Shown here piece after piece: positions 39,968-47,701 of a stretch of 64,000 nucleotides of DNA (position 1 is the first letter of the stretch; each line of letters opens with the position of its first letter). The notes beneath the pieces are model-generated. The model saw nothing but the letters and a program-made list of their open reading frames with translations. It did not search any database and was not told the DNA's origin. A program made the translations under genes and the position numbers. Source of the DNA: Treponema sp. UBA4377 (GTDB lineage: Bacteria > Spirochaetota > Spirochaetia > Treponematales > Treponemataceae); the NCBI GenBank assembly GCA_002391235.1, contig DGRX01000008.1:25663-89662 (forward strand), in the 5' to 3' direction.

Positions 39968-39996
39968 TTGCCCAAAGGCCGCGTTTTCGCTACAAT
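39968..39996 (+). promoter_or_regulatory. Promoter of the aspS operon
   Basis: TTGCCC (39968-39973), 17 nt, TACAAT (39991-39996), then 9 nt to the ATG; there is no Shine-Dalgarno sequence. Confidence 0.6.
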
Positions 39997-40005
39997 AGTT
40001 CCATT

Positions 40006-41835
40006 ATGGAAAACACAAAACGCACTGTCACTTGCGGAGAATTGTCCGCTTCCGACGTAGGAAAAACTGTAATATTGAACGGCTGGGTTCACCGCTCGCG
40101 TGAGCTTGGCGGACTTACCTTTATTTTGTTGCGCGACCGCTACGGAATCACGCAGGTTGTCGTTGGCGACAAATCCAGCGACGAAGTTAAAAAAATCGCC
40201 GCCTCGCTAAAGAGCGAGTATTGCGTTGCAGTCAAGGGAACGGTTGCCGCGCGCTCCGAAAAAGACGTGAACAAAGACATGGCCACCGGCGCGATTGAAG
40301 TTGAGGCCGACGATATAGAGATATTCACCACAAGCGAACCGCTTCCCTTTGCGATTGACGAAGTGCGCCAAAAGGACGGAACGCTTGTCCTTCCCAACGA
40401 AGACTTGCGCTTGCGCTACCGCTACTTGGACTTGCGCCGCGAGCCGATGAAGCAGAACATAATCTTGCGCTCAAACGTGACATTCGCCACGCGCGAGTAT
40501 TTGACCAAGCAGGGTTTTTTGGAAATTGAAACGCCCACATTTATCAAGTCCACGCCCGAAGGCGCGCGCGACTACTTGGTTCCAAGCCGCGTCCATCCCG
40601 GAAAATTTTATTCGCTTCCGCAAAGCCCCCAGCTTTACAAGCAGCTTTTGATGGTGTCGGGCTTTGACAAGTATTTCCAAATCGCGCGCTGCTACCGCGA
40701 CGAAGACGCCCGCGGCGACCGCCAGCCTGAGTTCACGCAAATCGATATGGAAATGTCCTTCACCAACCGCGAGGAAGTTCTTTCAACGACAGAAGGAATG
40801 ATGGGCTACATTTTCAAAAAGACGCTGAACTACGATCTTCCCGCAAAGTTTGACCGACTGACTTGGGACGACGCTTTCAACCTTTACGGAAGCGACAAGC
40901 CCGACTTGCGCTTTGACCTTAAGATTCAGGACGCGGCCTTTATGGCGGGCCTTAGCGACTTTAACGCCTTTAAGGCTGGAGCCGCCAACGCGGGAATGGA
41001 CATCGAGCGCCACAAGCGAAGCGGACTCAAGGCGCTTGTCGTAAAGAACGTGGCCGACAAGTATTCCCGCAAGATGGTGGAAGAGTTGGAAGCCGTCGCA
41101 AAGAAGTACAAGGCAAAGGGACTTGCTTGGATGAAGGTCAACGCCGAAGGAACTTTTGAAGGCGGAGTTTCAAAATTCTTTGCCGGAAAGGAAGGCGAGA
41201 TTTGCCCGAAGCTCGGCGCGGAAAAGAACGACCTTTTGCTTTTTGTCAGCGACGAAAAATGGCAGGTGGCCTGCGTCGCGCTTGGAGCGGTGCGAAAGCA
41301 GCTTGGAAAAGACCTTAACCTTTACAACCCCGCCGACGAATTCCACTTTGCCTGGATCATCGACTTTCCTTACTTTGCCTGGAACGAAGAAGAGAACCAT
41401 TGGGAAACAGAGCACCACATGTTCACGCTTCCGCAAAAAAAATATTGGGACACTTTGGAATCGGATCCCGGCAGCGTAAAGGGCGACCTTTACGACTTGG
41501 TTCTTAACGGCTACGAGTTGGCCTCAGGCTCAATGCGCATCAACGACCCGGCCTTGCAGCAGCGCATCTTTAAGATTGTCGGCTACTCGCAGGAACGCGC
41601 CGAAAAGGCCTTTGGCTTTTTGGTCCAAGCATTTAAGTTTGGCGCTCCGCCGCACGGAGGAATCGCTCCCGGTCTAGATCGCCTTGTAATGCTTATGCGC
41701 CACGAGGAAAGCATCCACGAAGTCATCGCCTTCCCCAAGAACAATCTTGCAATGTCGCCGATGGATGAATGCCCCAGCGCTGTTGACCAGAAGCAATTGG
41801 ATGAGCTGCATATTAAATGTGTTGAAAAAGAATAA
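40006..41835 (+). CDS. aspS: Aspartyl-tRNA synthetase, bacterial type
   Basis: A 609-residue class IIb synthetase. N-terminal OB anticodon-binding domain (ILNGWVHRSRELGGLTFILL), catalytic core with motif 2 FQIARCYRDEDARGDRQPEF, the bacterial GAD insertion (about 285-420) and motif 3 GIAPGLDRLVMLM. Start at 40006 (MENTKRTV); the longer frame upstream is promoter and repeat DNA. It leads an operon with pyrE and the HD protein. Whether it is discriminating or also charges tRNA-Asn cannot be told from sequence alone. Confidence 0.96.
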   Translation: MENTKRTVTCGELSASDVGKTVILNGWVHRSRELGGLTFILLRDRYGITQVVVGDKSSDEVKKIAASLKSEYCVAVKGTVAARSEKDVNKDMATGAIEVEADDIEIFTTSEPLPFAIDEVRQKDGTLVLPNEDLRLRYRYLDLRREPMKQNIILRSNVTFATREYLTKQGFLEIETPTFIKSTPEGARDYLVPSRVHPGKFYSLPQSPQLYKQLLMVSGFDKYFQIARCYRDEDARGDRQPEFTQIDMEMSFTNREEVLSTTEGMMGYIFKKTLNYDLPAKFDRLTWDDAFNLYGSDKPDLRFDLKIQDAAFMAGLSDFNAFKAGAANAGMDIERHKRSGLKALVVKNVADKYSRKMVEELEAVAKKYKAKGLAWMKVNAEGTFEGGVSKFFAGKEGEICPKLGAEKNDLLLFVSDEKWQVACVALGAVRKQLGKDLNLYNPADEFHFAWIIDFPYFAWNEEENHWETEHHMFTLPQKKYWDTLESDPGSVKGDLYDLVLNGYELASGSMRINDPALQQRIFKIVGYSQERAEKAFGFLVQAFKFGAPPHGGIAPGLDRLVMLMRHEESIHEVIAFPKNNLAMSPMDECPSAVDQKQLDELHIKCVEKE

Positions 41836-41846
41836 AGGCGGGCGTG

Positions 41847-42521
41847 ATGCAAGACTACAAAAAAGAATTCATCGACTTTATGCTTGAGTGCCAAGTGCTC
41901 AAGTTTGGAAGCTTTACGTTAAAGAGCGGACGCCATTCGCCCTTCTTTATGAACGCCGGCGCTTACGTTACCGGAAGCCAGTTGCGCCGCTTGGGCCAAT
42001 ACTACGCCAAGGCGATTCACGAAAACTTTGGCGACGACTTTGACGTTTTGTTCGGCCCGGCCTACAAGGGCATTCCGCTAAGCGTCGCCTGCGCGATTGC
42101 CTACAGCGAGCTTTACGGCAAGGAAGTCCGCTATTGTTCCAACCGCAAGGAAGTCAAAGACCACGGCGACGCGGGCATTTTGCTTGGAAGCAATTTGCGC
42201 GATGGCGACCGCGTTGTGATAATAGAAGACGTTACGACAAGCGGCGCTTCTATTGAAGAAACGTTCCCCATTATAAAGGCGCAGGGCGACATAAAAATCG
42301 TCGGCGAAATTGTCTCGCTTGACCGCATGGAAAAAGCCAGGGACTCCGACAAGCGCGCTCTTGAAATCATCAGCCAAAAGTACGGCTTTAAGACCGCCGC
42401 CATCGTCACGATGGACGAAGTGATTGAGGCCTTGTGGAAGGCTGACGGAAGCGGAGCCATTTCCGATGAAATCAAAAAGGAACTGGACGCGTATTATGCC
42501 GAATGGGGCGCCGCACGCTAA
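41847..42521 (+). CDS. pyrE: Orotate phosphoribosyltransferase
   Basis: A 224-residue pyrimidine biosynthesis enzyme converting orotate and PRPP to OMP. KFGSFTLKSGRHSPFFMNAG is the N-terminal signature, GPAYKGIPLSVACA the flexible region and VVIIEDVTTSGASI the 13-residue PRPP motif. It lies 11 nt after aspS and its 3' end is overlapped by the HD gene (26 nt). Its integrity contrasts with the damaged pyrK-pyrD pair 4 kb upstream: if pyrD is truly lost, PyrE would depend on imported orotate or another PyrD. Confidence 0.94.
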   Translation: MQDYKKEFIDFMLECQVLKFGSFTLKSGRHSPFFMNAGAYVTGSQLRRLGQYYAKAIHENFGDDFDVLFGPAYKGIPLSVACAIAYSELYGKEVRYCSNRKEVKDHGDAGILLGSNLRDGDRVVIIEDVTTSGASIEETFPIIKAQGDIKIVGEIVSLDRMEKARDSDKRALEIISQKYGFKTAAIVTMDEVIEALWKADGSGAISDEIKKELDAYYAEWGAAR

Positions 42522-43941
42522 GGCGGAACGCTTGCAAGGCCAAAAAGCGCGGGGCGGTGACTGCTTGAAAGACAAAAAGGCGGCGGCAGGCGGAGACTGC
42601 ATGCAAGACCAAAAAGCGGCGGCCCGCCTTGAGCGCTACCAAAAAATTCTTTGCCCCGCCTTTCCCGACTTTCTAAAAAAATATTTGTCGCTAAAAATTT
42701 TGGAGCGGCTAAAGGGCATAGGTCTTTTGTGCGGAACCGACTGGACGTCGCTCTTCCATAACCGCTTTTATTATTCGCGCTACGACCATTCCTTAAACTG
42801 CGCTTTGATTGTGTGGAATTGGACGCGCGACAAAAAAAAGACTTTGGCCGCGCTTTTTCACGATGTTTCCACCCCGGCCTTTAGCCATGTGATCGACTTT
42901 AAAAACGGCGACGCCCTTACGCAGGAATCCACCGAAGACAAAAACGCCGCGATGATTTTGGCCGACAAGGACTTGGCCGCCGCTCTGGCCCAAGACGGAC
43001 TGGCCGCCAGCGACGTTTGCGACTACCACAAATTTTCGATTTGCGACAACGAGGTTCCCCAGCTAAGCGCCGACCGCCTTGAATACATGTTCCCAAGCGG
43101 AGAGGCCTTGGAGGGCTGGTTTAGCCTGCGCGCCGTCAAGCGCTTTTACGCCGACTTGTTTGTGGCCAAGGACGAGCGCGGCCGCGACGAGTTTTCATTT
43201 AAGACAAAAAAAATCGCGTTGGACTATTTTAGGCGCATTTTAAAAATCGGATATTTTTTGCAGCGCAACAAGGACAAGATTGCGATGGAACTTATGGCGC
43301 GCGTAGTGGACGCGGCCATAAAATGCGGCGCCCTCCGCGAAGAGGAACTGTGGCAATTAAGCGAGCGCGAAATTATCGGCCGCTGGGACGCGCTTTTGCG
43401 CGAAGCGGAAGGCGAGAAAGAAAATCGTTTGGAAGACCACAATTCCGTCGCGGCGCAATCGGTCGGCGAGCGCAAAACGAAAGGAGGCCCTCAATCGGTG
43501 GAGGCCGCCGCCTTCTTGGTCAGCGAGCAATCTTTTGCAATGCCAAAAACTAACGGTCAGCTAAAATCGAACGAGGCGCGCGACTTTTTGCGCCTTTACA
43601 AAACTTATCGCACAATGAAAAAAGTCCGCGGCTCTTCCGCGCCGCTAGACGGATATTTTTGCGTCCAGCTTGCCGTAAAGCGCCGCTGGATAAACCCGCT
43701 GGTCGCCGCCGACAGTCTTAGGCTTTCAAATGATTTTGTCGCAAGCCCCCGAACGAATGAGGCGGCGCCTCTTGGCATTGCAAGCGATTCCGCCGCGCCT
43801 TTTGGTCAGGAAACAGTCGCGGATGCAAGCCAAAAAGTCCGCCGCGTTTGCGACGTTTCCCCGCGCGCGGCAAAAGAGCGTGACCGTTTTTTGGCTTACA
43901 ACGACACGCCGTACGCTTGCGTCAAGCTGGCGGGGTTGTGA
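42496..43941 (+). CDS. HD-domain phosphohydrolase with repeat-derived insertions
   Basis: A 481-residue protein. The HD core is YDHSLNCALIVWNWTRDKKK and LAALFHDVSTPAFSHVIDF (about residues 97-135), with the metal-binding H..HD pattern; substrate unknown. Start probably ATG 42496, inside pyrE. The N-terminus has three tandem 11-12 residue repeats (LQGQKARGGDC, LKDKKAAAGGDC, MQDQKAAARLE), and two more Ala/Ser/Gln-rich stretches (about 315-355 and 415-450) break the fold; their DNA is related to the insertions in the helicase and the methyltransferase. Confidence 0.82.
   Translation: MPNGAPHAKAERLQGQKARGGDCLKDKKAAAGGDCMQDQKAAARLERYQKILCPAFPDFLKKYLSLKILERLKGIGLLCGTDWTSLFHNRFYYSRYDHSLNCALIVWNWTRDKKKTLAALFHDVSTPAFSHVIDFKNGDALTQESTEDKNAAMILADKDLAAALAQDGLAASDVCDYHKFSICDNEVPQLSADRLEYMFPSGEALEGWFSLRAVKRFYADLFVAKDERGRDEFSFKTKKIALDYFRRILKIGYFLQRNKDKIAMELMARVVDAAIKCGALREEELWQLSEREIIGRWDALLREAEGEKENRLEDHNSVAAQSVGERKTKGGPQSVEAAAFLVSEQSFAMPKTNGQLKSNEARDFLRLYKTYRTMKKVRGSSAPLDGYFCVQLAVKRRWINPLVAADSLRLSNDFVASPRTNEAAPLGIASDSAAPFGQETVADASQKVRRVCDVSPRAAKERDRFLAYNDTPYACVKLAGL
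42531..42629. repeat. Three tandem in-frame repeats at the 5' end of the HD gene
   Basis: Copies at 42531-42563, 42564-42599 and 42600-42629 (33, 36 and 30 bp), each with CTTG/CATG, CAAGRC or AAAGAC, CAAAAAG, GGCGG and GACTG. The second contains GCTTGAAAGACAAAAA, nearly identical to a block in the helicase insertion (about 3517-3533). Confidence 0.7.
43761..43840. repeat. Copy of the in-frame GC-rich repeat family (HD gene)
   Basis: GCGCCTCTTGGCATTGCAAGCGATT here matches GCGCCTCTTGGGCTTGCAAACGAT of the helicase and the block at 8520-8575; TGCAAGCCAAAAAGTCCGCC at 43823-43842 is a partial inverted match to its start. Read in frame as EAAPLGIASDSAAPFGQE. A further, weaker copy is at 43500-43560. 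Confidence 0.6.
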
Positions 43942-43952
43942 AGGCGACGCTG

Positions 43953-44597
43953 TTAGTAAAATGTGATTCTATCATAGTACTGAAATTGCAGAAGATAATA
44001 GTCATCACGCTTATAATAAGCATACATGCATATATCATTGCTTGAATTTTTACAGAAAGAAATTTTCTCTCCTTGATCGCTAAATTCCGTTCCTTTCACC
44101 GTGAAATCAGAAATTGAAATGCAGTCATTGACGATTTCTTTATGCAGTTCAATATTCTTTTTTCCAAAATAGAACTCAACCATAAATCCTTGGAAAGTTC
44201 CGCCAGCTTTTGTAAAAGTCATTACTATATCAAAAACTTCATGCCCTCTAAAACGGCTGTTCGCTTTTTTGAAAACAATGCATTTAAAAGGCACATCATT
44301 GGGGCTTTTCGTTTCATATTCCTCAACTTGTTGCCATCCATCCTTTTTCATTCTTGGCAAAACTTTTTCAAGCTTTGCTCCAAAAGGAATGGAACCAAAT
44401 CCTTCCAGACGAGTTGGAATGCTATCTTGCGCCGTAGGCTTTTCTTCTATGTTCACACAAATAGGCATGTCAAGTTGCAAGAAAAAAAGCGCGGTGAAAG
44501 AGACGCCAATTACCGCTATAATAATTATTATAGCGGTTTTTAGAGCCCTTTTCACTTTGACCGCATTTTTTTCTATGTTTTTTTCCGTTACAATCAT
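43953..44597 (-). CDS. Membrane-anchored protein of unknown function
   Basis: A 214-residue protein with a basic N-terminus, one transmembrane helix (TAIIIIIAVIGVSFTALFFL, about 21-42) and an extracytoplasmic domain with segments such as LEGFGSIPFGAKLEKVLPRM and FKGIVFKK-type strands. No family recognised. AT-rich like its three upstream neighbours, with which it probably forms an operon. Its first residues (MIVTE) and start context resemble those of the TM2 protein 25 nt upstream. Confidence 0.65.
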   Translation of the reverse strand: MIVTEKNIEKNAVKVKRALKTAIIIIIAVIGVSFTALFFLQLDMPICVNIEEKPTAQDSIPTRLEGFGSIPFGAKLEKVLPRMKKDGWQQVEEYETKSPNDVPFKCIVFKKANSRFRGHEVFDIVMTFTKAGGTFQGFMVEFYFGKKNIELHKEIVNDCISISDFTVKGTEFSDQGEKISFCKNSSNDICMYAYYKRDDYYLLQFQYYDRITFY

Positions 44598-44621
44598 ATC
44601 CGAATCAAGCCTTTTTTATAA

Positions 44622-44921
44622 TTAACGCAACGGTAATCCAGCGGCGTCTGTAAAATTATCAGAAAACATGAGCGTGAATAAATCATACAAGCCCCAAATA
44701 ACGCCAAAAGTTCCACATGACAAGAAGCTCACCAACAAAAGCAAACCGCCGGATTTTGTCTTTCCTACATAAAACCTGTGCAAGCCAAAAGCTCCAAAGA
44801 CAATCAAGCAAAGCAAAATTGCCGTTGATTTCTTTTTTTCGGACAAACCTGTCTGAACTGGGGTTGTCTGAGTCGTCTGACTTCCGTTTGTTTTTTTTAG
44901 TCCATCGCCTGTAACAATCAT
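44622..44921 (-). CDS. TM2-domain membrane protein
   Basis: A 99-residue protein. After a polar Thr/Gln-rich N-terminus, KKKSTAILLCLIVFGAFGLH and RFYVGKTKSGGLLLLVS, then FGVIWGLYDLFTLMF form the TM2 domain: two helices joined by the FGLHRFYVG turn with the conserved DxF-like acidic residue near the second helix. The function of these small proteins is not established. GGAGGAAAAATAA precedes the ATG. Encoded directly after the gene at 44922. Confidence 0.88.
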   Translation of the reverse strand: MIVTGDGLKKTNGSQTTQTTPVQTGLSEKKKSTAILLCLIVFGAFGLHRFYVGKTKSGGLLLLVSFLSCGTFGVIWGLYDLFTLMFSDNFTDAAGLPLR

Positions 44922-46112
44922 TTATTTTTCCTCCAATTGTTTTTGCTCTGATTTATCGTCACATCCAATTTGCATTGCAAGAGGTATGACTTTTACCAAA
45001 TAATTTGCCAAGGCCGTAGCACCTTCTGGCAAAATCATATTCGCTGGAAAATCCGTAGTGTTGACAACAATCTTATAATCATTAGCTGGCATGTCTATAA
45101 ATTTTATTTGCTCAAGCGCTATTTTTGCCTTCAACCTGCCACCCTGTCCAATATAAAGATTTTTGTTGGTTAAAAGAAAGCCATTCTTAAAGTTTTTTGT
45201 CCATGTATTGTCAAAAACAAGAAGGGCGTCTTCTCCCACGCAATCTTTTGCGTAAAGATTCACTGCCTTTGTCACAAAATACGGGTTTGAATCGGCAAGG
45301 CATACCTTGTCTTTGAAATCTTTTCCTGCGGTTCCTGCTTCTTTTAACGCTTCATAATACAATCTTTCTATTTCTTCTCTTGGATTCGCGCAAACATCAG
45401 GTTCGCTTGTTTCTTGCGTAGGCTCTTCCTCAACTTCTGGTTCTTCGTCTTCAATCTCATCCTCATCCTCCGCTTCATCTTCTGTGTAAACCAAAGTTGG
45501 ATTGGCAGCTTCAATTGCTTTTATCGCTTCTTCCGAAGTCATAGATTCGAATAAATCCGCGATATCGTCTATGTCAGCCTCATTCGCTTTCGCAACAGCA
45601 TCATAGCATTCTGTGAGTTCCTTTCTTGTTAAGGCAAAGAAGTGTTTGATCAATGCCATGTTGTAAATATGCGCCGGTAAAACTTTTTCGGAATTTGCCA
45701 ACTCCTCATACAGAACCAAAACGCATGTATAAATCGCTACAACTTGCTCTCTGTCAGAATTTATCGCGCGTATTTCAGAAAAAAATTTTCTTGGACCGTC
45801 TGCATTTATTTTTTCATAAGCCAAGTCAATTTTATCCTCGATGGAAAAGAGCGAAACGCTTTCTTCACAAACACCAGAAAGGTACTCTGCAATAGTTTTT
45901 TTGGCGCTACGTTCAAGAACTGTGTTGTTTCCAAGCATAAAAACAAGAGTTTTTAACAAATCATTCTTATAGGAGTTTGCCTTTTTTGCTTCTTCTCGAG
46001 CCGAGTTTTCTGCTGCATTATTTGCAATCGCCTCAGAAAGCGAATCCATTACTCCATTCGCTAGGTTATGGCCTATGGTAGCCTTAAAAAAATCGAATCC
46101 AACGCCCATCAT
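44922..46112 (-). CDS. Acidic multi-domain orphan protein with possible C-terminal bPH domain
   Basis: A 396-residue protein. Residues 1-200 are helical (GHNLANGVMDSLSEAIANNA at the start), residues about 205-240 are an extreme Glu/Asp run (EDEAEDEDEIEDEEPEVEEE), and the last 140 residues contain FLLTNKNLYIGQGGRLKAKI, typical of bacterial PH/GRAM-like domains. No signal peptide. The domain call is inference. It overlaps the upstream lipoprotein-like gene by 4 nt and is followed at once by the TM2 gene, so the operon may encode a membrane-surface complex. Confidence 0.7.
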   Translation of the reverse strand: MMGVGFDFFKATIGHNLANGVMDSLSEAIANNAAENSAREEAKKANSYKNDLLKTLVFMLGNNTVLERSAKKTIAEYLSGVCEESVSLFSIEDKIDLAYEKINADGPRKFFSEIRAINSDREQVVAIYTCVLVLYEELANSEKVLPAHIYNMALIKHFFALTRKELTECYDAVAKANEADIDDIADLFESMTSEEAIKAIEAANPTLVYTEDEAEDEDEIEDEEPEVEEEPTQETSEPDVCANPREEIERLYYEALKEAGTAGKDFKDKVCLADSNPYFVTKAVNLYAKDCVGEDALLVFDNTWTKNFKNGFLLTNKNLYIGQGGRLKAKIALEQIKFIDMPANDYKIVVNTTDFPANMILPEGATALANYLVKVIPLAMQIGCDDKSEQKQLEEK

Positions 46113-46510
46113 TTGCCTCGCTTTATTTTTATATAATCTTCATACAAATATGAATAAATTAAATCAACATCGTCATTCGCTGAGGAAAAACTGTTTCCTC
46201 CTAATTCATAGTAAACCAAGTATCCGTGAGGCTCTCCTGCAAAGCTTTGTATCGCATAAATCATTTTCAAGTCTTTGTTCTTCCACTTTCCAGAATAAAT
46301 CACGCGGGGCATTCCGTCATCCAAACCTTGCATTTCCCATTTGCTTTCCTTGCATACGGTTTTTAGGAGTTTTCCGATTGTCAGTCCGTCATCAACTTCA
46401 GTGTTTTTAACGACATTAACAACTTTGTTATTTAAGAATCCTTTGGAACATGAATATAGAAGAATTATTACAATTCCAGCGCCGACTGCAAATTTCAAAA
46501 ACTTTTTCAT
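46109..46510 (-). CDS. Membrane-anchored or lipidated small protein, first gene of the AT-rich operon
   Basis: A 133-residue protein. MKKFLKFAVGAGIVIILLYSCSKGF is a hydrophobic export signal with LYSC, a plausible lipobox. The rest is soluble (DGLTIGKLLKTVCKESKWEM, GYLVYYELGGNSF). Start at 46510 behind AGAGG; a TTG two codons upstream is unlikely. A consensus promoter lies upstream at 46545-46573. No family recognised. Confidence 0.68.
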   Translation of the reverse strand: MKKFLKFAVGAGIVIILLYSCSKGFLNNKVVNVVKNTEVDDGLTIGKLLKTVCKESKWEMQGLDDGMPRVIYSGKWKNKDLKMIYAIQSFAGEPHGYLVYYELGGNSFSSANDDVDLIYSYLYEDYIKIKRGK

Positions 46511-46544
46511 TGACAACCTCTTTTTATTCGTCTATTCGTTAATA

Positions 46545-46573
46545 ATTATACGACTATTCCTATTAAATGTCAA
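46545..46573 (-). promoter_or_regulatory. Consensus promoter of the AT-rich operon
   Basis: TTGACA (46568-46573), 17-nt spacer, TATAAT (46545-46550): a perfect sigma-70 match. It lies back-to-back with the XRE regulator gene, which could control it. Confidence 0.85.
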
Positions 46574-46617
46574 CGAAATTTTGAAGTATAAATAACGCAT
46601 ACTCGTAAGATGTTTTT

Positions 46618-46926
46618 ATGGATATTCTAAAAAAGATTACAGACATGCGGCTGGAAAAGGGTTGGACAGAATACGAGCTTGCCGAAAGGTCGGAGCTTAC
46701 CCAGTCCACAATTTCATCGTGGTATAGAAAAAGTCTCATTCCCTCGATTCCATCATTGGAGCGTATTTGCGGCGCTTTCGGAATCACGCTTTCGCAATTC
46801 TTTCAGGACGACGAGATGTTCTCAAAAAATATAACAAAAGAACAAGTGGAAATCTTGAACCGCTGGAACCGCCTTACGAAAGACCAACGCAAAAAATTGG
46901 CGGATTTTCTGGATTCAATCGGCTAA
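46618..46926 (+). CDS. XRE-family helix-turn-helix regulator
   Basis: A 102-residue protein. Residues 1-62 form a lambda-repressor-like HTH: KKITDMRLEKGWTEYELAER, SELTQSTISSWYRKSLIPSI, SLERICGAFGITLSQFF. The C-terminal 35 residues (EQVEILNRWNRLTKDQRKKL) look like a helical oligomerisation tail. The ATG lies 6 nt after TAAGAT (46606-46611) without a Shine-Dalgarno sequence. Divergent from the four-gene AT-rich operon, which it may regulate. Confidence 0.88.
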   Translation: MDILKKITDMRLEKGWTEYELAERSELTQSTISSWYRKSLIPSIPSLERICGAFGITLSQFFQDDEMFSKNITKEQVEILNRWNRLTKDQRKKLADFLDSIG

Positions 46927-46963
46927 ATTTCTCACGCTCTTGCGCCTCTCTCCCCCTTTGCAT

Positions 46964-46969
46964 TACAAT
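46964..46969 (+). promoter_or_regulatory. -10 box of a leaderless-looking promoter (histidine phosphatase)
   Basis: TACAAT ends 7 nt before the ATG at 46977; a TTGCGC at 46940-46945 is a possible -35 with an 18-nt spacer. Confidence 0.55.
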
Positions 46970-46976
46970 ACCCCTT

Positions 46977-47564
46977 ATGCAACTTTACATCATTAGGCAT
47001 GGGCAGACTGTTTGGAACGCGGCGGGAAAATTGCAGGGCCGCACTGACATAGAGTTAAACCAAAACGGAATCGACGCGGCCGTCGCCTTGGGTCGCCGCC
47101 TTAAAGACGTTCACTTTGACAAAATTTTTTCTTCGCCGTTAAAGCGCGCCGTCCACACTGCGCGGTTGATTCGCGGCGAGCGTGACATTCCGATAGAGAC
47201 CGACGAGCGCTTGATAGAAATGTCGTTTGGAATCGGCGACGGAAAGCTTTGCGACGAATGGTTCGCTCCGCAAAGCCCCTACAGGTTTTTCTTTACCGCG
47301 CCAGAAAAATTTCCAACCGCTCCCGGGGCGGAAAGCTTTGAAGACGTTCGCCGCCGCGTTTTGGATTTTATCCAAGAAAAAGTCCAGCCGCTTTTTGGCC
47401 AGGCCCAGCGAATAATGATTGTGGCTCACGGCGCCTTAAACGCTGGCATTACAAGCGGCTTGCAAAATCTTCCGCTAAAGGATTACTGGAGCGGCGGCTT
47501 GCAAGAAAACTGCCAGGCTCGGATTTTTGACTATGACGGAAACGCTTGGCGCCTTTTGCCGTGA
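46977..47564 (+). CDS. Histidine phosphatase (phosphoglycerate mutase-like)
   Basis: A 195-residue enzyme of the branch-1 histidine phosphatases. RHGQTVWN at residues 7-14 carries the catalytic His; RTDIELNQNG, SSPLKRAVHTARLIRG and IEMSFGIGDG follow; MIVAHGALNAG holds the second His. It could be a cofactor-dependent phosphatase on sugar phosphates or alpha-ribazole phosphate; the family does not settle this. The start at 46977 fits both the conserved N-terminus and the -10 box 7 nt upstream. A longer frame upstream overlaps the XRE gene and is not real. Confidence 0.9.
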   Translation: MQLYIIRHGQTVWNAAGKLQGRTDIELNQNGIDAAVALGRRLKDVHFDKIFSSPLKRAVHTARLIRGERDIPIETDERLIEMSFGIGDGKLCDEWFAPQSPYRFFFTAPEKFPTAPGAESFEDVRRRVLDFIQEKVQPLFGQAQRIMIVAHGALNAGITSGLQNLPLKDYWSGGLQENCQARIFDYDGNAWRLLP

Positions 47565-47585
47565 GCGTGCCGATTGTAAAGAGCG

Positions 47586-47624
47586 AAAAAAAACGCCGCC
47601 CGTAAAAACGGGTCGGCGTTTTTT
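47586..47624 (+). terminator. Rho-independent terminator of the histidine phosphatase gene
   Basis: ACGCCG-C-CCCG / CGGG-T-CGGCGT around AAAAA, with T6 after and A8 before, so it can act in both directions. Confidence 0.85.
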
Positions 47625-47627
47625 ATG

Positions 47628-47701
47628 CGATTTTACAACGCCGCGTTAACGGACGTTGCGAAATCGCAGGCAAATAACGCAAGCGGGCTTGTCGTTATTT
47701 G
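47628..47701. repeat. Two hairpins after the terminator
   Basis: GCGATTT..AAATCGC encloses CAACG..CGTTG (47628-47668). CAAATAACG (47671-47679) pairs with CGTTATTTG (47693-47701), the latter overlapping the stop of the minus-strand gene at 47695. Confidence 0.5.

Noticed and set aside
46767..46976. N-terminal extension of the histidine phosphatase
   Set aside because: It overlaps the XRE gene in another frame; family members begin right at the RHG motif and a -10 box precedes the ATG at 46977.
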